The notes beneath the pieces are model-generated. The model was not told where the DNA came from. It worked only from the letters and a program-made list of their open reading frames with translations, and searched no databases. The translations under genes and the position numbers were made by a program. A stretch of DNA of 64,000 nucleotides from positions 50,441 through 114,440 of the forward strand of contig NZ_VOMB01000026.1 of the NCBI RefSeq assembly GCF_019050325.1, given 5' to 3'. Source of the DNA: [Mycobacterium] fortunisiensis (GTDB taxonomy: Bacteria; Actinomycetota; Actinomycetes; Mycobacteriales; Mycobacteriaceae). Shown here one piece after another: positions 8,633-15,887 of the stretch (positions within the stretch are counted from its first letter, which is position 1; each line of letters opens with the position of its first letter).

Positions 8633-9253
8633 TCAGGCTTCGCCGATGTTGCCCAGGTGACTGCGCAGTTCCACCCGACCATCGGCGAGGTGGTACGTGG
8701 CGCCGACGATGGCCTGGGTGCCCGCGGCGAGGCCCTCAGAGATGGCCGCCGAGCGCATCTTCAGCTGCGACACCGTCTCGTTGACGTGATAGGCCTCGAA
8801 CTCGTCGACCCGGTTCAGGCCGGCCCGCCGGCCCATCAGGATCGAGGGGGTGACCCGCTCGACGATGTCGCGGACGTAGCCGCCGGGAACCTCGCCCTCG
8901 TCAAGGGCGTTGATCGCGGCCTTGACCGCGCCGCAGCTGTCGTGGCCGAGCACCACGATCAGCGGAACGTTCAGGATGGACACCGCATATTCGATGGAGC
9001 CCAGGACCGCGGCGTCGAGGACGTGGCCGGCGGTGCGCACCACGAACATGTCGCCGAGCCCCTGGTCGAACAGCAACTCGGCGGCCACCCGGCTGTCACC
9101 GCAGCCGAACACCACCGCGGTGGGCTTCTGCCCCTGCGCCAGCTTGGTTCGACGGGCGATGTCCTGGCTGGGGTGCTGCGGTTCGCCCGCAACAAAACGA
9201 GCGTTACCGTCCTTGAGTGCCTTCCATGCGGACACCGGATTCGAATTGGGCAT
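8633..9253 (-). CDS. canB: beta-class carbonic anhydrase
   Basis: The enzyme interconverts carbon dioxide and bicarbonate with a zinc ion. I start at the ATG at 9253 (206 residues, beginning MPNSNPVSAWKALK), the expected family length; the open frame extends upstream without support. Zinc ligands are visible as Cys in GCGDSR and as His and Cys in LGHDSCGAV, with the Asp/Arg dyad in the first motif. The ATG is embedded in a CATG tetramer shared with the ATG of the divergent mutY, so the two coding regions overlap by two bases. Confidence 0.94.
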   Translation of the reverse strand: MPNSNPVSAWKALKDGNARFVAGEPQHPSQDIARRTKLAQGQKPTAVVFGCGDSRVAAELLFDQGLGDMFVVRTAGHVLDAAVLGSIEYAVSILNVPLIVVLGHDSCGAVKAAINALDEGEVPGGYVRDIVERVTPSILMGRRAGLNRVDEFEAYHVNETVSQLKMRSAAISEGLAAGTQAIVGATYHLADGRVELRSHLGNIGEA

Positions 9254-10169
9254 GCCCGTCATTCTGCCTGAGCCGCCGATGAGCATCGACCCGGGCGAAT
9301 TAGTAGGTTGGTATGAATCTGCCCAGCGCGACCTGCCATGGCGGCGACCAGGCGTTTCCGCCTGGCAGATCCTCGTCAGTGAGTTCATGCTGCAGCAGAC
9401 CCCGGTGTCGCGCGTCGAGCCGATCTGGCTGGCCTGGACCGAGCGGTGGCCCACCCCCTCGGCAACCGCTGCCGCCGGGCCGGCCGAGGTGCTGCGGGCC
9501 TGGGGAAAGCTGGGTTACCCGCGCCGGGCCAAGCGCCTGCACGAGTGCGCGGTGACGATCGCGACCGAGTACGACGACGTGGTGCCGGACGACGTCGAGA
9601 CGCTGCTGACGCTGCCCGGCGTCGGGGCCTACACCGCACGCGCGGTGGCCTGTTTCGCGTATTCGGCCGGCGTTCCGGTGGTGGACACCAATGTGCGCCG
9701 CGTGGTCACCCGGGTGGTGCACGGGCAGGCCGACGCCCCGGCCCGGGCCCGCGACCTGGACGACGTGGCCGCGCTGTTGCCGGACGACGAGACCGCGCCG
9801 ACGTTCTCGGCCGCTCTGATGGAGCTGGGCGCGACGGTGTGTACCGCGCGGGCACCACGGTGTGGCAGTTGCCCGTTGAGCCGGTGCCGGTGGCGCTCGG
9901 CCGGATATCCGGCGGCCACCACCGTTCGGCGGGTGCAGCGCTATGCCGGCACCGATCGCCAGGTTCGCGGCAAGCTGCTGGATGTGTTGCGCGGCAGTGA
10001 TTCTCCGGTGGTCCGCGGTCAGCTGGACCTGGCCTGGACGTCGGATACCGCCCAGCGCGACCGGGCGCTGGATTCACTGCTGGTCGATGGGTTGGTGGAG
10101 CAGACGGTTGATGGGCGCTTCGCGCTTGCCGGCGAAGGTGACGATGCACGCGACGAAGGAGCGCGCTGA
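9252..10169 (+). CDS. mutY: A/G-specific adenine glycosylase
   Basis: MutY removes adenine mispaired with 8-oxoguanine. I start at the ATG at 9252 (305 residues, beginning MPVILPEPP), which matches the known mycobacterial N-terminus; an ATG at 9279 is the alternative. The catalytic Glu is in SEFMLQQTP, the helix-hairpin-helix is LPGVGAYTARAV and the conserved Asp is in VVDTNV. The iron-sulphur cluster cysteines are spaced C-X6-C-X2-C-X4-C in CTARAPRCGSCPLSRC, one residue shorter at the last gap than in E. coli MutY. The last nine residues come from a local repeat that runs through the stop codon. Confidence 0.94.
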   Translation: MPVILPEPPMSIDPGELVGWYESAQRDLPWRRPGVSAWQILVSEFMLQQTPVSRVEPIWLAWTERWPTPSATAAAGPAEVLRAWGKLGYPRRAKRLHECAVTIATEYDDVVPDDVETLLTLPGVGAYTARAVACFAYSAGVPVVDTNVRRVVTRVVHGQADAPARARDLDDVAALLPDDETAPTFSAALMELGATVCTARAPRCGSCPLSRCRWRSAGYPAATTVRRVQRYAGTDRQVRGKLLDVLRGSDSPVVRGQLDLAWTSDTAQRDRALDSLLVDGLVEQTVDGRFALAGEGDDARDEGAR

Positions 10170-10231
10170 GGAACCGAGCAGACAACCCCGAAGGTGACGA
10201 TGCGCGCGACGAAGGAGCGCGCTGAGGAACC
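10133..10231. repeat. 43-bp direct repeat, two copies
   Basis: Positions 10133-10175 and 10189-10231 are the same 43-base sequence with a single mismatch (A in copy one, G in copy two), separated by 13 bases. Copy one contains the mutY stop codon and encodes the last residues of MutY; copy two ends exactly one base before the stop of the AraC-type gene on the other strand. The repeat is rich in GCGCGC and GACGAAGGAGCG. It resembles small interspersed intergenic repeats of mycobacteria, but I cannot name the family. Confidence 0.85.
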
Positions 10232-11203
10232 TCAGGCGGTGACGGCGTCTTCCCCTGCGCCGCAAGAGAACTGGCGACGATAGTCCGAGGGGGTCACCCC
10301 GATGACGCGGCGGAAGTGGTGGCGCAGCAGCGTGCCGGTGCCGAACCCGGACTGCCCGGCGATCCCGTCGATGTCGAGGTCGGTTTCCTCCAGCAACCGG
10401 CGGGCATACAGCACTCGCTGGTCGGTGATCCACTGCATGGGGGTGGTGCCGGTCTCCTCGACGAACCGGCGGGCGAAGGTGCGGGTGGACATTGCCGAGC
10501 GCCGGGCCAGCGTTGTCACCGTGTGCGGTTTGTCGAGGTTGGACATGATCCAATCCAGGTGTGGGGCAAACCCTTCCGAGCATCTGACCGGGATCGGCTG
10601 GTCGATGTACTGGCGCTGCCCGCCGTCGCGCTGTGGGGGTACCACCATGCGGCGGGCGATCTTGTTGGTGACCTCGCTGCCCAGTTCCCGGCGGACCAGG
10701 TGCAGACATGCATCGATGCCCGCGGCGGTGCCGGCGCTGGTGATCAGGTTGCCGTCGTCGACGAACAGCACGTTGCGGTCCACCTTCGCGGTGGGGAACT
10801 TCTGCGCCAGGGCGTCGGCGTGCATCCAGTGCGTGGTACACGGTCTGCCGTCCAGCAGCCCGGCGGCGCCGGCCAGGAAGGCTCCCGAGCAGACGGTGAG
10901 GATGATCGAGCCGGCGTCGGCGGCGGCGCGCACGGCCGCCAGCGCCTCGGGCAGGTAATCGGAGTCGGTGATGGCGGGGATGGCCACCAGGTCGGCGCCC
11001 TGCAGTGCGTCCAGGCCGTGTTCGGGGGTCAGTGTGGCGCCGACCGACGTCCGCACCGGCTTTCCCGGTTCGGGGCCGCAGACTTTGAAGTCGAAGTTCG
11101 GTACCCCGTCCGCGGTGCGGTCGACCCCGAAGACCTCGCAGATCACCCCGAATTCGAATACCGCCAGGCCATCGAGCACCAGGGTGGAGACGCTTTTCAG
11201 CAT
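10232..11203 (-). CDS. GATase1-like AraC-family transcriptional regulator
   Basis: The 323-residue regulator has an N-terminal DJ-1/PfpI-like (class I glutamine amidotransferase-like) domain of about 190 residues, with the nucleophile-elbow Cys in TVCSGAFLAGAAGLL. It ends in a C-terminal AraC DNA-binding domain with two helix-turn-helix units (RSAMSTRTFARRF, then GIAGQSGFGTGTLLRHHFRR). Proteins of this architecture usually activate an adjacent catabolic operon in response to a small molecule; the ligand here is unknown. It takes the place of a PE_PGRS gene in M. tuberculosis. It diverges from a small membrane-protein gene, and their shared upstream region holds symmetric half-sites. Confidence 0.88.
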   Translation of the reverse strand: MLKSVSTLVLDGLAVFEFGVICEVFGVDRTADGVPNFDFKVCGPEPGKPVRTSVGATLTPEHGLDALQGADLVAIPAITDSDYLPEALAAVRAAADAGSIILTVCSGAFLAGAAGLLDGRPCTTHWMHADALAQKFPTAKVDRNVLFVDDGNLITSAGTAAGIDACLHLVRRELGSEVTNKIARRMVVPPQRDGGQRQYIDQPIPVRCSEGFAPHLDWIMSNLDKPHTVTTLARRSAMSTRTFARRFVEETGTTPMQWITDQRVLYARRLLEETDLDIDGIAGQSGFGTGTLLRHHFRRVIGVTPSDYRRQFSCGAGEDAVTA

Positions 11204-11277
11204 GGCAGTATTTTATCGTAAGGTGTCAGCCCTGCCACTGTTGGCGGGATATTCATCTGGCAAAAATTACTGCCATG
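11201..11277. promoter_or_regulatory. symmetric divergent promoter/operator region
   Basis: CATGGCAGTA at 11201-11210 and TACTGCCATG at 11268-11277 form a perfect 10-bp inverted repeat that includes the start codons of both divergent genes. A third CTGCCA half-site lies at 11232-11237, paired with TTGGCGG at 11241-11247. AT-rich blocks adjoin both outer half-sites. The layout suggests autoregulation by the AraC-type protein. Confidence 0.45.
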
Positions 11278-11505
11278 ACCGTAGCGCTCGCCTTGCTGAT
11301 CTTGATCTCGCCGATCGCGGTCGCCGCCGCAGTGGGCTGGGCGGCGCACCGCGCCAACATCCTGCGATTCCGCCTCGACCTGTTCGGCATCCATCCCGGC
11401 GATTACGACACCTACCGCGCCGGCCAGGACCTCGACGCGATCCGCAGCCGCTTCGAGCGCCACCCGTCCTGGCCCAGCGCCGGGGCCTCAGGCGAGCGAC
11501 GTTAG
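11275..11505 (+). CDS. small single-pass membrane protein
   Basis: This 76-residue protein starts at an ATG at 11275. Residues about 3-22 (LALLILISPIAVAAAVGWAA) form one membrane segment, followed by a basic cytoplasmic tail containing FRLDLFGIHPGDYDTYRAG. The tail has no motif I recognise. The gene diverges from the AraC-type regulator and could be its target. Its last 18 bases overlap the end of the convergent hydrolase gene. Codon use and the sensible protein layout make it likely to be real, but no function can be given. Confidence 0.65.
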   Translation: MTVALALLILISPIAVAAAVGWAAHRANILRFRLDLFGIHPGDYDTYRAGQDLDAIRSRFERHPSWPSAGASGERR

Positions 11506-12249
11506 AAACGCGGTCACCGACTCGCCGTACACCTGCGGCTCGTCGTCGTGGATGAGGTGGCCGGCCCCTTCCACATGCACATACGTTGTCGCCTGGCCGA
11601 TTTCGGCCATGCGCCGCATCTGCCCGGGCGGCGCCACCGAGTTGCCCGCCTCCAGGAGCAGCGTCGGCACCCGCACCCCGCGCCACTGCTGCCAGTAATC
11701 CCGCGTCCCCCACTGCGCGGCGATGTCCAGCCACCACTGCGGATACCCGTGCAGCCGCCAACCGGTGGCGGTGCGGTCGAACGCCTCCAGGAAGTACCGC
11801 CCGGCCACCGGCCCGAACTCGTCGTAAACCTCTTGCGCCGAGCCGAATTCCACCGGCAGCGCATGGACCCACGGCTCCCACGGACCAGTGGTGCGGCCGC
11901 GGAAGTCGGGAGCCATGTCCTCGACCACCACGGCGGTCACGAGCTCCGGCCGGTCGGCGGCCAGACACCAGGAATGCAAGGCCCCCATGGAATGGCCCAC
12001 CAGCCGCGCCGGGCGCCCCAGCGCACCAACGGCATCGCCCAGGTCTGCCACGAACCGTTCGGTGCTGATCGGGTACGGATCGGGCACCTCGCGGCCACGG
12101 TGCCAGGGGGCGTCGTAGGTGTAGACCTCCCCCAAGCCCGTCAACCACGGCAATTGGCGTGACCAGGTGCTGCCGCGCCCCATGAGACCGTGAACCAGAA
12201 CGATGGGCTCGCCTCGGCCCCCGCGGGGCGTGAGCAGATCTGTGACCAT
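11488..12249 (-). CDS. alpha/beta hydrolase
   Basis: I start at the ATG at 12249 (253 residues, MVTDLLTPRGG), 39 bases from the divergent mhuD; the longer open frame would run into mhuD. The protein has the alpha/beta-hydrolase layout: oxyanion segment HGLMGRGSTW, nucleophile elbow GHSMGA with the serine, an acid after the sixth strand and the catalytic His in EGAGHLIHDDEP. It corresponds to Rv3591c by position. The substrate is unknown. The stop overlaps the 3' end of the convergent small membrane-protein gene by 18 bases. Confidence 0.87.
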   Translation of the reverse strand: MVTDLLTPRGGRGEPIVLVHGLMGRGSTWSRQLPWLTGLGEVYTYDAPWHRGREVPDPYPISTERFVADLGDAVGALGRPARLVGHSMGALHSWCLAADRPELVTAVVVEDMAPDFRGRTTGPWEPWVHALPVEFGSAQEVYDEFGPVAGRYFLEAFDRTATGWRLHGYPQWWLDIAAQWGTRDYWQQWRGVRVPTLLLEAGNSVAPPGQMRRMAEIGQATTYVHVEGAGHLIHDDEPQVYGESVTAFLTSLA

Positions 12250-12288
12250 GCCGTTATCTTGCCGGGCCGTCGCGGTAGCCTGAATGCC

Positions 12289-12606
12289 ATGCCCGTCGTG
12301 AAGATCAACGCCATCGAGGTCCCGCCCAACGCCGGCCCGGAACTGGAGAAGCGGTTCGCCAACCGCGCACATTCGGTCGACGACCAACCGGGCTTCCTCG
12401 GGTTCCAGCTGCTGCGTCCGGTCAAGGGTGAAGATCGCTACTTCGTGGTGACCCAGTGGGAGACCGAAGAGGCCTTCCAGGCCTGGGCCAACGGCCGTGC
12501 CGCCGAGGCCCACAAGGGCGAGCACAAGAACCCGGTGGCCACCGGGGCGTCACTGCTGGAGTTCGAGGTTGTGTTGGACGTTGCAGGGCCGGCTGCGCAG
12601 GCGTAG
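12289..12606 (+). CDS. mhuD: haem-degrading monooxygenase MhuD
   Basis: MhuD cleaves host or imported haem to release iron, giving mycobilin products without carbon monoxide. The protein is 105 residues, the exact family length. By direct count the three key residues are present: Asn7, Trp66 and the haem ligand His75. The fold is a single antibiotic-monooxygenase-type ferredoxin domain that dimerises. The start is at the ATG at 12289. Only 39 bases separate it from the divergent hydrolase start, so its leader must be very short; TAGCCT at 12275-12280 is a possible -10. The stop lies inside the start of lpqF. Confidence 0.96.
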   Translation: MPVVKINAIEVPPNAGPELEKRFANRAHSVDDQPGFLGFQLLRPVKGEDRYFVVTQWETEEAFQAWANGRAAEAHKGEHKNPVATGASLLEFEVVLDVAGPAAQA

Positions 12607-13945
12607 CCGCAGCCGGAGTTTGCACCGCACGGTTGGCCTGACGGCCATCGCCGCGGTCGCCACCTCCCTGGCTTGTGGCTGCGCGCACAGTGTCGCGCCG
12701 GCGGCCGAGGTGTCCTACGGCGCGCACATCGACACCATCACCCCACCCGGTCTGCGGGCCAAGCAGACCATGGACATGCTCAACTCCGACTGGCCGATCG
12801 GCCCGGTCGGCGTGCGCACGCTGGCAGCGCCGGAGAAGGTCGATCTGGTGGGCACCAAGATGGACTCGATCTGGTGGGACCGCCCGTACCGGCTCACCTC
12901 TGTGGACATCGGCGCCGCGCAGGCCACGTTGCACGTACTGAACTCGTACAACGTGGCACAGGACATCGAGCTCAAGACCAACGACGCCGGCCTGGTCGAC
13001 CGCTTCGACGTGACGCTGGTGCCACCGAGGATTGAGAACTGGGCCGATATCGACACCGAGCTGACCAAGTCGGGCGCGCGGTACTCCTACGGGGTGTCGA
13101 AGGTGGTCGACGGCCGGTGTGAGCAGGTTGCCGGCACCAACACCGAGCTGTCGCTGCCGCTGGCCTCGATCTTCAAACTGTATGTCCTGCTTGCGGTTTC
13201 GGATGCGGTCAAAGCCGGCACCCTGAAGTGGGACGATCACCTCACCATCACCAAAGAGGGCAAGAAACTCGGTTCGGCCGGACTGGACAAGCTGCCGCCC
13301 GGCGCGCAGATCACGGTGCGCACCGCCGCCCAGCAGATGATCTCGGCCAGCGACAACATGGCCACCGATCTGTTGATCGGCCGGGTGGGCACCACCGCGG
13401 TGGAGCGCGCTCTGGTCACCGCGGGCCATCACGACCCGGCCAGCATGACCCCGTTCCCGACCATGCACCAGGTGTTCTCGGTCGGCTGGGGTGAACCGAA
13501 CCTGCGCGACGAATGGAAGAGCGCCTCGCCGGCGGATCGGGTGGCGCTGCTCAAACAGACCAATTCCCGCCCGTACGAACCGGATCCGAACCGGACGCAC
13601 ACCCCGGCATCCAACGATGGCCTGGAGTGGTTCGCCAGCGCCGCCGACATCTGCCGGGTCCATGCCGCGCTGCAGGCCTCGGCTGTCGGCGCCGCCGCCC
13701 CGGTGAAAGACATCCTCTCGGCACTGCCCGGAATCGACTTGGACCCGGCGAAGTGGGACTACATCGGCGCCAAGGGCGGCAACCTGCCCGGCGACCTGAC
13801 CTTCAGCTGGTACGCGGTGGACCACACCGGGCAGCCGTGGGTGGTGAGCTTCCAGTTGAACTGGCCGAAGTTCCGCAGCCCGACGGCGGCAGGATGGCTG
13901 CTGTCGATCGCCAAGCGGGCCTTCGCCATGGCGCCCGTGGGCTGA
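12569..13945 (+). CDS. lpqF: lipoprotein with serine beta-lactamase fold, LpqF
   Basis: The 458-residue protein has a very basic N-region, a hydrophobic segment (TVGLTAIAAVATSLA) and a cysteine-containing lipobox ACGC, so it should be membrane-anchored outside. The C-terminal part has a complete class A beta-lactamase-type active site: SIFK (SxxK), SDN in ISASDNMATDL and KGG in IGAKGGNLPGD. The upstream 100 residues resemble the small fold found before such domains in lipoproteins. The start is uncertain: TTG at 12569 has GGAG seven bases upstream and overlaps mhuD by 38 bases; TTG at 12581 or 12620 also works. Whether it hydrolyses beta-lactams is unknown. Confidence 0.82.
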   Translation: MCWTLQGRLRRRSRSRSLHRTVGLTAIAAVATSLACGCAHSVAPAAEVSYGAHIDTITPPGLRAKQTMDMLNSDWPIGPVGVRTLAAPEKVDLVGTKMDSIWWDRPYRLTSVDIGAAQATLHVLNSYNVAQDIELKTNDAGLVDRFDVTLVPPRIENWADIDTELTKSGARYSYGVSKVVDGRCEQVAGTNTELSLPLASIFKLYVLLAVSDAVKAGTLKWDDHLTITKEGKKLGSAGLDKLPPGAQITVRTAAQQMISASDNMATDLLIGRVGTTAVERALVTAGHHDPASMTPFPTMHQVFSVGWGEPNLRDEWKSASPADRVALLKQTNSRPYEPDPNRTHTPASNDGLEWFASAADICRVHAALQASAVGAAAPVKDILSALPGIDLDPAKWDYIGAKGGNLPGDLTFSWYAVDHTGQPWVVSFQLNWPKFRSPTAAGWLLSIAKRAFAMAPVG

Positions 13946-14054
13946 CCGGCCAAGCCCCCCACACCGGCTGTGCCGATTTCTACCTGTGGGCTGTGGTCTT
14001 CGCCGAATCACAACCCTGGTGTAGGAACCGGCGCACCCGGTCGATACACCCCTG

Positions 14055-14609
14055 CTAACCCCTGCTGCTGCGCAGCGTCCAGGCCTGGCCGCGCAGATGC
14101 AGCACGGTGCGGCTCAGCGGCGCGATGTCGAGGCGCCAGAACGACCTCGGCGGGGCGTCCAGGGCCACCAGGACGGCGGCCCGAATCACCGCTGGGTGCG
14201 TCACCGCCACGATCCGGCCCCGCGCCGAAGCCAAACCGTCCATCCAGCCGCGCACCCGTTCGACGAGCTCGACCACGGATTCACCGCCGTGCGGCGCCTG
14301 GGACGGCTCGGTCAGCCAGACCGCCAGATCCGCAGGCGGCACATCGCTCAAGCCCGCCCCGCGCCAACTTCCGTACTCCAGATCGGCCAGCCGGGAATCG
14401 ACCACCGCCGACAGGCCCAGCAGCTCGGCAGTTTGACGGGCCCGCTTCTCCGGCCCGCAATAGGCGGCGTCGACGTCCCCGGGTTCGGCGGCCGCATCGG
14501 CCTGGCGGTGGCCCAGTGCACTCAGCGGCTCGTCGATGGGAAAACGCCCGGCCGCCGTGGCGTCGGTCATGGCATGCGACACCAACGACAGCCGGACGAT
14601 CTCACTCAT
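14055..14609 (-). CDS. histidine phosphatase superfamily protein, atypical motif
   Basis: The 184-residue protein follows the phosphoglycerate-mutase-like fold: core segments LVSHAMT, CGPEKRARQTAELLG, PHGGES and VTHPAVIRA. The usual RHG triad at the N-terminus reads SHA, so the catalytic His is kept but the preceding phosphate-binding Arg is Ser. It is third in a riboswitch-led unit after cbtB and cbtA, 26 bases downstream of cbtA. The association with cobalt import suggests a step in cobalamin synthesis such as alpha-ribazole phosphate dephosphorylation, but the altered motif makes activity uncertain. Confidence 0.8.
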   Translation of the reverse strand: MSEIVRLSLVSHAMTDATAAGRFPIDEPLSALGHRQADAAAEPGDVDAAYCGPEKRARQTAELLGLSAVVDSRLADLEYGSWRGAGLSDVPPADLAVWLTEPSQAPHGGESVVELVERVRGWMDGLASARGRIVAVTHPAVIRAAVLVALDAPPRSFWRLDIAPLSRTVLHLRGQAWTLRSSRG

Positions 14610-14635
14610 CGGAACTCACTGGAATTCACCCGACA

Positions 14636-15439
14636 TCAGGCCGCGACGGACTCCCGTTTTCCGTCCAGGAGGCGCGACAGCGTCGCCGCGCACACCAGCC
14701 CGATCGTGGTCCAGATGACCACCTGGGTGCCCAGGCTGTACAGCCGGAACTCGTACAGATCGGCCGCGGGGAAGCCCGGGAACACGATGTTTCCGGCCTC
14801 GTCGCGCAACGGACCCGGGGTCTCGTTGATCGTCGGCAGGATCAGCATCACGACGGCCACCGCGACGATGTAGGCGCCGCCGGCGGCGAGCGTGGCGTTC
14901 CAGGCCCCGAGCTTCGGTGCCAGTTGGTGCCCCAGGTAAGCCGCGGCCACCATCAGCAGGGCCGACAGCCCCAGCATCAGCAGGTACAGCAGCGTCCGCT
15001 GGGTGATTGTCTCGTCGAGGCTGGTGGCCGGGGGGCTCGGCGGGTACTTGAGCGAGGGCACGATCCACAGCGAGATCAGCATGCCGCCGGCGATCAGCAC
15101 CGACAGCGTGCGCGCCGACAGGTTGCCCAGCCGGCCATAGGCGACGCAGAACACCACGGCGAACAGCGCGCCCATCGCCACGCTGAACAGCAACACCCCG
15201 AATCCCATGCCGACCGTGGACTGGATGCCGCGGCTGAACAGTTCGCCGCCTTCCTCACCATGGCTGTGCCCATGCGCGTGGTGCGCCATTTCCATCGCCT
15301 CGTGGGCGGCAGAGGTGCCGTCCTCGAAGTCGATGGCCCGCCCGACGATCGGCTCGATGAAGATCTTCGACCAGAAGAACGCGAGCACACCTGCGATGGC
15401 GCCGGCCAGAATGCCGCGCCAGATGACGTGTTTTTCCAT
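14636..15439 (-). CDS. cbtA: cobalt transporter subunit CbtA
   Basis: This is a 267-residue inner-membrane protein with about six hydrophobic segments. A His-rich cytoplasmic or periplasmic loop (HHAHGHSHGEEGG, about residues 53-65) fits metal capture. CbtA proteins are predicted cobalt transport components found under cobalamin riboswitches. Here the gene follows cbtB, which follows such a riboswitch, so low cobalamin should induce it. Start at the ATG at 15439. The family's transport mechanism is not well characterised. Confidence 0.88.
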   Translation of the reverse strand: MEKHVIWRGILAGAIAGVLAFFWSKIFIEPIVGRAIDFEDGTSAAHEAMEMAHHAHGHSHGEEGGELFSRGIQSTVGMGFGVLLFSVAMGALFAVVFCVAYGRLGNLSARTLSVLIAGGMLISLWIVPSLKYPPSPPATSLDETITQRTLLYLLMLGLSALLMVAAAYLGHQLAPKLGAWNATLAAGGAYIVAVAVVMLILPTINETPGPLRDEAGNIVFPGFPAADLYEFRLYSLGTQVVIWTTIGLVCAATLSRLLDGKRESVAA

Positions 15440-15462
15440 TGTCTCGGCTGTCTTACCCGGCG

Positions 15463-15678
15463 TCAGTGGCAGGGGAAGCCGAGCAGGTGGCGAGCGTCGT
15501 GGACGAACTCATGGATGTACATGTTGTCGCCGAACACCGACGTGGCGCCCTGGTCTACGCCGACGAAGTACAGCACCACCAGCGCGAAGAACGCGGTCAG
15601 TGACAGCCAGGCCACCGCACCGGCGGCCGACAGATCGATCGCGCCCGCCCGGCTCTTCTGCACCTCAGGAGTAGTCAT
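15463..15678 (-). CDS. cbtB: cobalt transporter subunit CbtB
   Basis: The 71-residue protein has one transmembrane segment (AVAWLSLTAFFALVVLYFVGV) and a His-rich C-terminus with the spaced histidines of IHEFVHDARHLLGFPCH, the hallmark of CbtB. I start at the ATG at 15678, beginning MTTPEVQKS; the longer open frame upstream belongs to the riboswitch. It is 23 bases ahead of cbtA and probably forms a two-component cobalt importer with it. Confidence 0.9.
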   Translation of the reverse strand: MTTPEVQKSRAGAIDLSAAGAVAWLSLTAFFALVVLYFVGVDQGATSVFGDNMYIHEFVHDARHLLGFPCH

Positions 15679-15689
15679 CGGTATTCCTT

Positions 15690-15800
15690 CCCGGGAATTC
15701 GCGTCCCAGTCCGTTACATGACAGGCCAGGGTCTGACTGTGAACAGTGGCGCGGCCGTCCTGGACTCTCACCAGGTTCCTTGGCCTGTCAATTACAACAG
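15690..15800 (-). promoter_or_regulatory. cobalamin (B12) riboswitch upstream of cbtB
   Basis: Read on the minus strand, the leader contains GGAACCTGGTGAGAGTCC, then ACGGCCGCGCCACTGT (the B12-box GCCACTG at 15744-15750), which match the conserved core of cobalamin riboswitches. A closing stem is visible: GACAGGCC (rc of 15782-15789) pairs with GGCCTGTC (rc of 15720-15727). The region ends shortly before the cbtB start, so control is probably of translation or early termination. Confidence 0.9.
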
Positions 15801-15821
15801 CATCGTAGCGACCGGCGCACG

Positions 15822-15853
15822 AAAATGCCCCCGGGGGGACCCGGGGGCATTTT
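15822..15853. terminator. bidirectional intrinsic terminator after clpC1
   Basis: AAAATGCCCCCGGG (15822-15835) and CCCGGGGGCATTTT (15840-15853) are a perfect 14-bp inverted repeat with a 4-base loop. On either strand it reads as a GC stem ending in a T-run. It lies 34 bases after the clpC1 stop and before the promoter of the cobalt operon. Confidence 0.9.
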
Positions 15854-15887
15854 CCGCCTCAAGCGTTCTCAAGCGTTCCAGCGGTGA

